A stretch of DNA of 64,000 nucleotides. It comes from Sorghum bicolor. Its lineage: Eukaryota > Streptophyta > Magnoliopsida > Poales > Poaceae. A model generated the notes under the pieces. The model was given only the letters and a program-made list of their open reading frames with translations. It was not told the DNA's origin and made no database searches. The DNA lies in assembly GCF_000003195.3 (NCBI RefSeq), contig NC_012878.2:54808629-54872628 (forward strand). Reading direction: 5' to 3'. The position numbers and the translations under genes are program-made. Of this stretch, positions 34,903-45,319 are shown piece after piece. How positions within the stretch are numbered: the first letter of the stretch is position 1; each line of letters starts with the position of its first letter.

Positions 34903-35902
34903 TATACAACCGTATACCGGTATCTCCTAAACAAAAAGGTCTCAATAGTATACAAAATTTAATGGAGGTGGTCACTTTTGGTTATTGGAGACGGGCATAT
35001 GTAACCGCCTCTAATAAAATATCACGGTTAATGCATAGACCATAAAAGTCACGGTTAATCGATATGAAAAAACAAAAAAGAAAGAAAATCACGTGGTTAG
35101 GCCCACCGAGTCCATCCACAGGTGGCTGTCCCCACTATGCTCACAGGATTCAGGCTGCCGTCGGAGAAGATCGGGCTCCGCGCGTGGCGCCGGAGAAGGA
35201 GGAGATCCACGCCGCCCGCGCTAGAGGAGAACCACGCCGCCAGCACCCTGCGCTGGATCCACCGCTGCCACCATCGTTGCTAGATCTCGCTGCCACCATC
35301 GTTACCGGACCTCTTGCAGGCCCCTGCCCCCGATCCGCCATTGCCAGGTGCCATGGCCACGACCCTCGAGAGCACGCGACCTCCACCTTCGGCGCACGTG
35401 GCCCTCGCCTGGGTGAGCAGCCCTCGCTTGCTTCCTCAAATGTGCCGCCAAGAGAGCGTGGAGGGAGGGACGGCGCATCTGCCGAGGGAGGCAGGCTACC
35501 GCATCTGAGAGGGGGAAGAGGTAGAGAGACTTGATGAGTGAAGTTAAAACCCTAACCGGCCATATATATACGAGGAGCGAGTTATTGGACCGAGATATGA
35601 GTTGTCTGGGCCACTATTTTTAGAGGTGAGGCCTTATAGTGTGTCCGCCTCCAAAAAATAATTTATGGAGGCGAGTATGTTAAATACAACCGCCTCTAAA
35701 AATAGATTATTTTTAGAGACGGTTGTTTTTAATCGACCGCCTCCGTAAATCTATTTTCCAAGGTGGGCAAAAGTGTCTGCCTCGGTAAATAAAAAAATGT
35801 CCACCTCCATTAATTATAGATATTAACTAAGGCAGTTGGTTTTTATGACCTTCTCGATTAATGAGAATACACCGTCTTATAAAATCATTTGTGTAGTAGT
35901 GT
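34903..35902. mobile_element. CACTA fragment TE1 (AGGCGGTTGT family)
   Basis: The right end reads AAAATCATTTGTGTAGTAGTG, the complement of CACTACTACACAAATGATTT, a CACTA terminus. Subterminal units of GGAGGCGG / CCGCCTCC with TTTAGAGACGGTTG are dense at 35610-35840 and near 34960-35040. The left terminus is mutated (CAATAGTATACAAAATTTAATG, where the partner copy has CACTAGTACACAAAATTTAATG). The GC-rich middle (35100-35520) has open frames without a known domain. A second copy lies at 41726-42857 with the same neighbour (an OMT 3' end). Confidence 0.75.
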
Positions 35903-36067
35903 ATACTAGTATGTTTATATAAATACACCATCGCACACCTTCCTTCCAGCGGTGATCAAATCATTTTATTACACGTTGTTGAGGACTGCATCATTCTAAG
36001 TGGCAAAACACTTCTTCACACGCAGATTATTCATGCATACAATACACTTCAGTTACATAGTAGATTT

Positions 36068-37119
36068 CTATGGGTAGATCTCGATAATCGATCGAACACC
36101 TAGAACAGGTATGATCTTGTAAGAGCTAAATCCAGCTTCAAAAATAATCTTCTTCCACTCTAGCTCATCTCGCTCGGCACCATTGATAAACATCATAAAG
36201 AGATCAAACAAGATTTGCATCTCCACATATTTCTCGTCAGACGACCCTGCTCCAACCACCATATCCAATATTACCACCTTTCCTCCTTGAGATGCTATGG
36301 CTTTCTTGCAGTTCTTCAATATCTTAACACATTCGTCATCACCCCAGTCATGCAGAATCCACTGGAACCAAATAAAGGAAGCTAAATGACGAATCAGAAT
36401 ATACATGGCTTTGTTTAGTTTCGAAAATATTTTGAATTTCGGTACTGTAACATTTTCGTTTTTATTTGATAAATATTATCTAATCATGGACTAACTAGGT
36501 TCAAAAGATTCATCTCGTGATTTACAGATAAATTGTACAGTTAGTTTTTGTTTTTGTCTATATTTAATGCTCCATGCATATGCCGCAAGATTTGATGTGA
36601 CGGAGAATCTTGAAAAGTTTTTGGTTTTCGGAGTGAACTAAACAAGGCCATAGTAGTATATATAGTCTATATGAGCGTACCTTGAGGAAAACAGCGTTTG
36701 CTGACGGAATGCTCTCAAACATGTCACCAGCAATGTACTTCACATTGGTGTCAGTGGGAGCATTGGTGACAACGTGTGGGAGATCTAACACGCTGCACTC
36801 CACATGCGGGAACGCCTTCGCGATGGTCTGGGTAGCACCGCCGAGCCCGCCGGCGACATCGACAAGGGAGCTAATCCCCTGAAAGACGTCGCTGCACTCC
36901 TTGATCACGACGTCCATGATGAAACTGCTGTCCGCGACCATCCCGTCGTCGAAGAGCTTGCCGAAGCTTGCGTCGTGGTCGGCAAGGTCCCATATATGCC
37001 GTCCATGCGCTAACTTGAAGGGGGACGGGTCCGGCAACTCGTGCCCGAACCACTCGCCGAGGTCGAAGAAGGAAGACACAAAGACAGTACCGAGCATCAA
37101 GGTCAGGAATGGAGTCACG
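36068..37119 (-). pseudogene. OMT-C 3' half (end of exon 1 and exon 2)
   Basis: This is the SAM-binding and catalytic half of a ZRP4-like O-methyltransferase. Exon 2 is 36068-36361 and the remaining exon 1 is 36681-37119. The coding sequence is open from VTPFLTLMLGTVFVSSFFDL through SLVDVAGGLGGATQTIAKAF and WILHDWGDDECVKILKNC to LGVRSIIEIYP. It is nearly identical to OMT-D and lacks about the first 115 residues. At 37120 the sequence switches to CACTA-3. The missing start is found inverted at 41381-41725. With no N-terminal dimerisation domain or promoter it is not expected to work. The intron is enlarged by a MITE. Confidence 0.93.
36407..36649. mobile_element. Tourist-type MITE inside the OMT-C intron
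   Basis: The ends read GGCTTTGTTTAGTTTCG and GAACTAAACAAGGCC. It is 243 bp and has the same internal landmarks as the other family members here. Without it the intron would be about 76 bp, like OMT-B (80) and OMT-D (84). OMT-D has no such insertion, so it arrived after the copies separated. Confidence 0.85.
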
Positions 37120-38757
37120 GAGTAGTTTGCCGAGTGTCACCCCTCGGCAAAAACAAACACACGATAATTCGACGGTTTGCCTAGTGCCAGACACTAGGCA
37201 AATTATGACACTCGGCAAACTAGCTCTTTGCCTAGTGTTCAGCACTAGGCAAAACTAGACACTCGGCAAATGTTCCGTTCCAGCATGCACGGCCCAACCG
37301 CCGTTAGGGTTTGCCGAGTGTCTCGTTAGACACTCGGTAAAGTTATATTTTTCCTAGTGTTTCTTACTGACACTAGGCAGTGTTTTATCCTGGTACTAGG
37401 CAAAGTTACCATTTTGCCTAGTGTTTTGCTTGGATACTCGGCAAATATTTTTTGTTTTTTTTGTTTGTGTCTAGCCTCCAAACCTTTTCTCCTAACATCA
37501 TTAGGTAACCTTAACTTTATGTGAAAGTTTTATATCATTCTCAATCTATTTGCTATATTTAGTTAATTTAGCTCATTTAATTGAATTTTTGGGGATAACT
37601 CAAATTTAAACTGTAGGTGGTTCAAGTAATTTTAAAAAATGAATGGAAAAATGATATTCATGTTTTTTCAAATCGAGTAAAGTTCAAATATAGGAAGTTA
37701 CATCAAATTTCAAACATCTTGCTCATGAAGCATGAGAACAATGTTGTGGCCTAGTCGTTTTTAAATTCTATAGAAACCAAACAAACTCTAAAAATCACGA
37801 GATTTCTCAAAATGTCATGATATCATATGTGGAGGTTGTGATAAAAAATTGAAAAGATTTCACGAAAGTTGTCATGTACATTGCTTACAAATCGAAACAT
37901 CTCAAAAAAAAGTTTCATATAGTTGAGTAGGATCCGGTAAGATTCGATGTTAAATTTAGTGTTCAGTTGGAGTTTCACTTTAAAACTTTTTTATATAGTG
38001 AAACTTTTTTGGCCATAACACTCGGCAATGGACTGCACTGGACACCTAGAAAAAATGGTTTGCTGATTGTCCAGGCCAGGACACTAGGCAAACCTGATGG
38101 TGGCTTTGCCAAGTGTACAGGACACTAGGTAAACATGATAGCTTTGCCGAGTGTCCTATCCAAGACACTAGGAAAACTTGGTACTTTGCCTAGGCCTTGT
38201 TTAGTTCCAAAATTTTTTGCAAAATAGGAATAGTAGCACTTTCGTTTATATTTGACAAATATTGTCTAATCATGAACTAACTAGGCTCAAAAGATTCGTC
38301 TCGTCAATTTCGACTAAACTGTGCAATTAGTTTTTATTTTCGTCTATATTTAATACTCCATGATGCGTCTAAAGATTTGATGTGACGGGAAATCTAAAAA
38401 ATTTTGCAAAATTTTTTGGGAACTAAACAAAACCCAAGTGTCCCAAGAAAGACACTCGGCAAACTATTTTTTTTTAAAATGTCTTTGCCGAGTATTTGGC
38501 TGTAGACACTCGGCAAACCGTGATCTTCCGTCAGGTTTGGCGTGATGGCTACTTTTGTTTGCCGAGTGTCAAACGGGCACTCGGCAAAGGCTTTGCCAAG
38601 TGCACGAAAAAAGACACTCGGCAAAGCAGTTTGCCGTTATCTTTTTTTTCGTCTCCGCTTTGCCGAGTGTGGCACTCGCGAAACGGTTTCCCGAGTGTTT
38701 TTTGCCGTTTGCCGAGTGCCTTAGACACTAGGCAAAACGTGTGATTCCAGTAGTGAA
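37120..38757. mobile_element. CACTA-3, TTTGCCGAGTGTC family, left end truncated
   Basis: The right end reads GTGTGATTCCAGTAGTG, the complement of CACTACTGGAATCACAC. TTTGCCGAGTGTC / GACACTCGGCAAA and the variant TTTGCCTAGTG fill both subterminal regions (37122-37440 and 38020-38750). The left end starts abruptly at GGAGTAGTTTGCCGAG with no CACTA bases and joins broken OMT-C. The middle is AT-rich without a coding region. The intact end lies against arm B, where arm A is uninterrupted at 34401. Confidence 0.85.
38193..38435. mobile_element. Tourist-type MITE nested in CACTA-3
   Basis: Begins GGCCTTGTTTAGTTCC and ends GGGAACTAAACAAAACCC. The internal landmarks match the copy at 61080-61322 closely. 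Confidence 0.82.
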
Positions 38758-38934
38758 TGGAGCTCTCACAGTACAGGTAATCGCAGAATTCTTCCGCATC
38801 TAGAGGATGTTGAGACTGCTACAACTAAATCTAGGAATGCCGGACATCATTCCCTAGCGGTTCTCAGGAGATGGCAACTACTGGCTCTCGGCTTCAACTT
38901 ATGGGGCAATGTTTTTGTGCTCCTCCAGACCACT

Positions 38935-39060
38935 TGGCGCCCATGAGATTTGGAAGACGGCTGCACCGCCTAAAGTGCGTCACTTCTTCTGGCTATGGCT
39001 AGTACTACACGACCGCTGCTGGACGGCAGAACGCCGGTTTTGACTACATTATCTGTGTTT
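38935..39060 (+). pseudogene. LINE zf-RVT fragment, arm B
   Basis: Encodes IWKTAAPPKVRHFFWL and then LVLHDRCWTAERRF before a stop. It is the inverted counterpart of the fragment at 33910-34401. Confidence 0.7.
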
Positions 39061-39499
39061 ATAGCAGGGAGGTCTGGGGTCTGGCAGATGCTGCTTCTCC
39101 ATTTACAGTGGGTGGACTCCATCGTGGTGGCGGAGGAAGGGGTGCTAGGCTGGTGGCTACGCAGTAGGAAGTTTATCGCCAAGCAGGTCGGAACGTTTGG
39201 TGGAGCGCCTACTTCGCCAACAGTGCTAGCTAGCAAGATCTTTGAAGAAGCTAAAGAGTGGTCTGTTGCTGGTTACCGTAGCTTAGCGGTGCTTCTTGCA
39301 GCTTTGCGTTCCACCTGACAGACAGTAGTGCTTTCTTTTGTTTTTCTCTGAGCCTCGGTGTGGTATTTTGCTGTGTCGTTAGGTTGGCATTGGTAACCTC
39401 TTGATTACCAATGCTCTTTTGTATTTTGTTCCCTTAAAACTCTCTTCTAGCTTAATGAATTCCGTGCAACGCACGTTCGAGAAAAAAAGACATTGGTAC

Positions 39500-39920
39500 T
39501 CTACTATGCACTTACTCAGACGAGCGAATGAATTCTAGATTGTCCTTTCTCAAAAGATTGTTGGGCCACTCTTGGGTTGGTGATTCAGAATCCTTCAGAT
39601 CCGTTTGGTACTCTGCATTCTTTCCGACAATAGCTGTAGGTCCTCTTCTTCATGGAGATTATAGTAACCATGTCATGGTCTATCTGGACAAAAAGAAATG
39701 ATGCAATCTTCAAGTATGTTCAGCCCTCAAATGCTTCCTGCAAGTCTACTTTCAGACGAGAATTTGTTCAAGTTATCCTTAGAGCAAAAAGTAGCTTAAA
39801 ACCGAGGTTTGCTCAATGGCTAGAAGCTTATGTGTAATTCTGCATTGATTCCTTTTTTTTGTTTCATGATCATACTCTGTAAGAACCGTTTTTTTGTGTT
39901 TAATAAAAGCCCAGTAGAAG
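39500..39920 (+). pseudogene. LINE 3' fragment, arm B
   Basis: Encodes WSIWTKRNDAIFKYVQPSNA and ends FAQWLEAYV with a stop at 39837, followed by AATAAA and an A-rich stretch near 39900. It is the inverted counterpart of 26825-27240 with a few substitutions. Confidence 0.72.
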
Positions 39921-41380
39921 GAGCACCGCCGCCTGTTACCATAAGAAAAAGTTCTCGTGTCATCCTCGATGCCGGTGACCTCCACTCATCCATCTTCGTT
40001 CCTCACCTTGGTAACCTTTCCCTTCCTTCCTTTCTCCCTTTCAACAAAAGCACCATGTTCTCTCTCTCCTACCAGGCGGCGACAACCCATTCGGCGCAGG
40101 CGGCGCCCCAGCATGGGCACATCCATTTGGCGACGCCTTGGCGCAGGGAGCGCGAGTGGACAGAGCACAGGATGACCGATGCATCTCAGTGTGGAGGCGG
40201 CCCTCGCTTGGCAGTGAGCCCATGGTGCTAGTGCGGCATCTCTGGTGTTGACGGCTATTTTCTTTTCTTAAAGTGATTTTCACCGGCGGGTGGATATGTG
40301 TCCAACTGTGATATCAATTTGTCACCGTAATGTGCTTACTCAAGCCGGCGGTGAAATGAACTTATCACCGCTAGTTGCAAACACTCGATCATAATAACCT
40401 CTATTGCTGATTATCACTAATAAGTTGACGATGGGGTCTGCCGACCCAACGGTGATGAAGAATCAATACTAGTGAGAGTCGATCTAATTGCAAGGGTCGG
40501 ACGCTAATTGTATCGCTTTGTAATCAACCTTAGTAGGACGCCGCTAAGAGGTCGTGACTTTTTTTTTGGCTCGCCCTTTCTGCTCGACGAATGCTGGCAA
40601 TTGGCCGGTGTTTGTCTGATTGGATTGTAAAAAAACTTTTGTCTCCTCTAATGAAATACGTGTGTAGCGCGTTCTTAAAAAAAATTCAAATTGCTAGAAT
40701 ATGATTATTGGAATGAGATTCAGTTCCAGGGAGCCAAACAACTCCTATTATATTACAAGAAAAACAATGTTATGATATGGTAAAATATTATTCCTTACCC
40801 ATATGTATGATATATCAGCCAAAGTCCAGTACGAAAACGGGAGAACCCCAGCCAAACACCCAATACGTGTAAAGATTCCTCTCCTGTTATCCTTGCTCTG
40901 TGCTCATTCGGCCAGCTGTCGCTTTCACTCCACTGGACGTGTGATGTCCCTAGCTAATGCATTTTCCATCGTATATGGTGCGCCCACATGTTCAACATGT
41001 GTCCCTTACATAATGCGCAAAGGTCTCTGTTTCACGATTATTAGTTCTCCATTAACATGACATGTCACGGCGAGATGACAAGATACGATTCGGCCACCTT
41101 GTGAGTTGTGATGGCAATCATTCGAACAAAGGAGTGTACTATCGCTGATCTGGAGTTGGGTGCTCGCGTGAAATTCGTGCACGCCGGAGCATTTCCATGT
41201 GATGACTGGAGTAGAATCCAACAAGTAGGCAAATCATATATAGTGTCAACATCTCAAAGATTATCAGAGCGCTCAATCACCATAAACACGACGAGTCTAT
41301 AACTCTATATGGACGCGTTTTGCACCCAAGATGCTATAACAATTGGAGCAGATCAACACTACTAGCTCTAGCTCTGCGCC

Positions 41381-41863
41381 ATGGCGCCCGTCAAGGCGCA
41401 AGACGCGAGCACTGACCAGCAGACTATGCTTGATGCTCAGCTCCAGCTCTGGCACCACACCTTCGGCTACATCAAATCCATGGCGCTCAAGGCCGCGCTA
41501 GACCTCCGCATCCCCGACGCCATCCACCAGCATGGCGGCTCAGCCACCCTCCCACAGATAGCCACCAAGGCCACGCTCCACCCGTCCAAGATACCATGCC
41601 TGCGCCGCCTCATGCGCGTGCTCACTCTGACCGGCGTCTTCAGCGTCGTCCACGACGGCGCCGGCGACGAGCCTGTTTACGGGCTCACGCCGGCGTCTCG
41701 TCTTCTGGTCAGCTCGGGGCGCCTGTACAACCGTATACCGGTATCTCCTAAAAAATGTCTCACTAGTACACAAAATTTAATGAAGACAATCACTTTTGAT
41801 TATTGGAGACGGGCATATGTAACCGTCTCCAATGAAAGATCATGGTTAATGCACAAACCATGA
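41381..41863 (+). pseudogene. OMT-C 5' half fused to CACTA sequence
   Basis: The first 345 bases (41381-41725) encode residues 1-115 of an O-methyltransferase, from MAPVKAQDASTDQQ to RLLVSSGRL. After that the frame runs into flanking and CACTA DNA, adding about 45 unrelated residues before a stop at 41861-41863. Residues 1-87, to TLTGVF, are identical to OMT-B; the rest (SVVHDGAGDEPVYGLTPASR) is identical to OMT-D. The hybrid joint lies near 41600-41645. The upstream flank is a near-exact copy of the OMT-B promoter region, so it may be transcribed. It has the dimerisation segment but no SAM site or catalytic histidine, so it cannot methylate. Confidence 0.9.
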
Positions 41864-42857
41864 AGGTCACGGTTAATCGATATGAAAAAAAACAAAAAAA
41901 GAAAGAAAATCACGTGGATAGGCCAACCGTTCCCATCCACAGGCCCGCCAAACCCATCCACATGTGGCTGCCGCCGCTCTGCTCACAGGATTCGGGCCGC
42001 CATCGGAGAAGATCGGGCCCTGCGCGTGGCGCCGAAGGAGAAGACCGAGCAATGGCGGAGAAGGAGATCCACGCCGCCCGCGCTAGAGGAGAACCACGCC
42101 ACCAGCACCATGCGCTGGATCCACCGCTGCCACAATCGCTGCTGGATCTTGCTGCCACTATCATTGCCGGATCTCACGCAGGCCCCCGCCCCGGATCCGC
42201 CATTGCCAAGTGCCATTTGGCCGCGGCCCCCGGGAGCACGCGAGCTCCACCTTTGGCGCATGTGGACCTCGCCTGGGTGATCGGCTCCTGCCATTGGACC
42301 CTCTGTTGGGGGAGCACGACTACCATGGCCTGGGCAGAGGTGCACGACCCTCACCTAGGTGAGCGGCTCTCGCTTGCTTCCTCAGATGCGCCGCCAGGAG
42401 AGAGTGTGTGGAGGGAGGGATGACGCATCTGCCGAGGGAGACTGAGAGGCAGGCTACCGCATCTGAGAGGGGAAGAGGTAGAGAGACTGATGAGTGAAGT
42501 CAAAACCCAAACTGGTTGTATATATACGAGGAGCGAGTTATTGGGCCAAGATATGGGTTGCATGGGCCACTATTTTTGGAGGTGAGACCTTATAGTGTGA
42601 CTGCCTCCAAAAAATAATTTATGGAGGCGGGTATGTTAAGACAACCACCTCCAAAAATAGATTATTTTTAGAGACGGTTGTCTTTAGCTGACCGCCTCTA
42701 TAAATCTATTTTTTGGGGTGGGCAAAAGTGTCTGCCTCGGTAAATAAAAAATGTCCACCTCCATTAATCGTAGACATTAACTAAGACGGTTAAATTTTGT
42801 GATCGTCTCCATTAATGAAAATATACCGTCTTGCAAAATTATTTGTGTAGTAGTTTA
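41726..42857. mobile_element. CACTA fragment TE2 (copy of TE1)
   Basis: After about 35 bp shared with the flank of TE1 (TACAACCGTATACCGGTATC), the left terminus CACTAGTACACAAAATTTAATG begins at 41761. The right end is AAATTATTTGTGTAGTAGTTT, with the outermost bases of CACTA changed. Subterminal GGAGGCGG/CCGCCTCC motifs and the GC-rich middle match TE1, with visible divergence and a few indels. The DNA beyond the right end continues to match that beyond TE1 up to the adjoining OMT gene. Confidence 0.78.
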
Positions 42858-43003
42858 TACTAGTATGTTTAGACAAATACACCATCGCACACCTTCCTTC
42901 CGGCGGTGATCAAATCATTTTATTACACGTTGTTGAGGACTGTATTCTAAGAACTTTAAGACACACGGCAAAACACTTCTTCACACGCTTACATAGTAGA
43001 TTT

Positions 43004-44167
43004 CTATGGATAGACCTCGATAATCGATCGAACACCTAGAACAGGTATGATCTTGTAAGAGCTAAATCCAGCTTCAAAAATAATCTTCTTCCACTCTAGC
43101 TCATCTCGCTCGGCACCATTGATAAACATCATAAAGAGATCAAACAAGATTTGCGTCTCCACATGCTTCTCGTCGGACGACCCTGCTCCAACCACCATAT
43201 CCAATATTACCACCTTTCCTCCTTGAGATGCTATGGCTTTCTTGCAGTTCTTCAATATCTTGACACATTCGGCATCACCCCAGTCATGCAGAATCCACTA
43301 GAACCAAACAAATCTAAGTGACCAATCACAACATCATCACGATACTGATCAACGAGAGCACGATTATATGGGCGTACATACCTTGAGGAAGACCGCGTTT
43401 GCTGACGGAATGCTCTCAAACATGTCACCGGCAATGTATTTCACATTGGTGTCAGTGGGAGCATTGGCGACAACGTGTGGGAGATCCAGCACGCTGCACT
43501 CCACATGCGGGAACGCCTTCGCGATGGTCTGGGTAGCGCCGCCGAGCCCGCCGGCGACGTCGACAAGGGAGCTAATCCCCTGAAAGACGTCGCTGCACTC
43601 CTTGACCACGACGTCCATGATGAAACTGCTGTCCGCGACCATCCCGTCGTCGAAGAGCTTGCCGAAGCTTGCGTCGTGGTCGGCAAGGTCCCATATATGC
43701 CGTCCATGCGCTAACTTGAAGGGGGACGGGTCCGGCAACTCGTGCCCGAACCACTCGCCGAGGTCGAAGAAGGAAGACACAAAGACAGTACCGAGCATCA
43801 AGGTCAGGAATGGAGTCACGTTCAGGCGCCCCGAGCTGACCAGAAGACGAGACGCCGGCGTGAGCCCGTAAACAGGCTCGTCGCCGGCGCCGTCGTGGAC
43901 GACGCTGAAGACGCCGGTGAGAGTGAGCACACGCATGAGGCGTCGCAGGCATGGTATCTTGGATGGGTGGAGGGTGACCTTGGTGACTATCTGTGGGAGG
44001 GTGGCTGAGCCGCCATGCTGGTGGACGGCGTCGGGGATGCGGAGGTCTAGGGCGGCCTTGAGTGCCATGGACTTGACATAGCCGATGGTGTGGTGCCAGA
44101 GCAGGAGCTGAGCATCCAGCACGGCCTGCTGATCAGTGCTTGTGTGTTGCTTCTTGCTAAGCGCCAT
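43004..44167 (-). CDS. O-methyltransferase OMT-D, ZRP4-like (two exons)
   Basis: A complete class-II plant O-methyltransferase of 359 residues. Exon 1 is 43382-44167 and exon 2 is 43004-43297, joined in phase 0 across an 84-bp intron. The start MALSKKQHTSTDQQ at 44167 is the first ATG that aligns with the other copies; an open frame extends further upstream without an ATG. HPSKIPCLRRLMRVLTLTGV lies in the dimerisation domain, LVDVAGGLGG (about 200-210) is the SAM site and WILHDWGDAECVK carries the catalytic histidine (about H266). It ends LGVRSIIEVYP. It supplied the 3' part of the hybrid OMT-C. A complete OMT promoter 1.3 kb past its 3' end points toward it (see 41381). Confidence 0.93.
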
Positions 44168-44648
44168 GGCGCACAGGGCTTCTGTTTGGCTCTCGTCATG
44201 AGGCAAAACGTCTCCATTTATAGGCTCCCGTTTATAGTACTTCGGAATTCTATTGGATTGTAATGTACGGATTATTATAAGCTAAACTAGCTACAACTTG
44301 AAAAAGGTAAACTAGCTAGTACTACTATACAAGGAAACCAGCCCATGAACTAGTGCCTAGTATGGGTCCATCATCATCAACATCAACTAGTTCGAGCATA
44401 CATAAATTAATCTGGTCCCATAGCTTATCAAAAATTATGTAACTTCGCTTGCCTAAGTGGCACACTTAAACAACATTAGGGTGTCGGAAATGCATTTTAG
44501 TAGACCTAAGTGGCTCAGGTGCCAAAAATGCAATTTGAGAGAGTGTGGACCTAAGTGGCACCCCCACACAAGTTGAAGAGCCTACCGTGCATTTAACCCT
44601 TTATATTTATATTTGGTTGTGGTCGACTTCGTCACTTCATACCAATTA
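44168..44648. other. Upstream flank of OMT-D
   Basis: Putative promoter and leader. A minus-strand TATAAA-like element occurs near 44215-44225 (TTTATAGGC on the plus strand). This flank is unrelated to the OMT-B upstream arm, so OMT-B and OMT-D may be regulated differently. Confidence 0.4.
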
Positions 44649-44897
44649 CTCCCTTCATTCTAAATTATAAATCATTCTAAGAATCTTGGATTTTCAAGTT
44701 TGACCAAAATTATAAAGAGAAATACTAAAATTTGTAACATAAAGTAAGTATACTATAAAAAAATAATTAAGGAATAATCTAATGATATTTAGTTGGTATC
44801 ATAATAATAATTATTTTATCATATAAATTTGGTCAAACTTAGGATAGTTTGACTTTCCAAGATTCTTAGAATGACTTATAATTTAGGATGGAGGGAG
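44649..44897. mobile_element. Stowaway-type MITE 1
   Basis: The ends CTCCCTTCATTCTAAATTATAA and TTATAATTTAGGATGGAGGGAG are inverse to each other and flanked by TA. The long inverted pairing (TCATTCTAAGAATCTTGG with its complement near the other end) would fold as a hairpin. TA duplication and CTCCCTCC ends are typical of Tc1/mariner-derived Stowaway MITEs. Confidence 0.85.
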
Positions 44898-45319
44898 TAT
44901 TACTCTACAAAACTCTCCATCCTATTTTAGAGTTTTTCTGTTGTCTTACTTTGTATCCCATGTTTATTTGTCATCATTTTAGAATTAGATGAGACATTGC
45001 CTTGAGTTAATTGTTCAACACTTGGCAGCCAAAACACAACACAAACCAAGACAAGAAAAGAGCATTGAACTAGGTCTCACTACTAACAAATATATAAAAG
45101 ACCACTCTAACAAGGACACACCTTCAACAGTATGAGTGAGGTGTTTAGATGAAATCTCATATTGTATGGCTCGCATGTAAAGTGTTCTCTATATTGTATC
45201 TCTCATGTATTGGGGAGCAAAAAAAATAGCCCTTCTCTTCACGCTAGCTCAAGATTATTTTTAGCCTCGCTCTCCTCCACCGTACATATAAAACTAGTTT
45301 AGAGCTAGCGGTATTGGAG

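Larger units (their letters stand above)
38758..41645. repeat. Inverted-repeat arm B
   Basis: Reverse copy of arm A (24434-27630 plus 33910-34401). Read left to right it has the LINE zf-RVT piece, the LINE tail, the second LINE fragment, the OMT upstream flank and the first 260 or so coding bases of an OMT-B-like gene. It lacks the copia element and the 582-bp MITE, and has a deletion of about 70 bp around the position of the copia target site. Confidence 0.9.

Noticed and set aside
35064..35534. 156-codon frame in TE1
   Set aside because: GC-rich middle of a CACTA fragment; its counterpart in TE2 (41842-42423) is frame-shifted and gives a different protein, so it is not conserved as coding.
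44101..44206. Extension of OMT-D upstream to 44206
   Set aside because: The frame stays open but has no ATG beyond 44167, and the 44167 start aligns with the other OMT copies.
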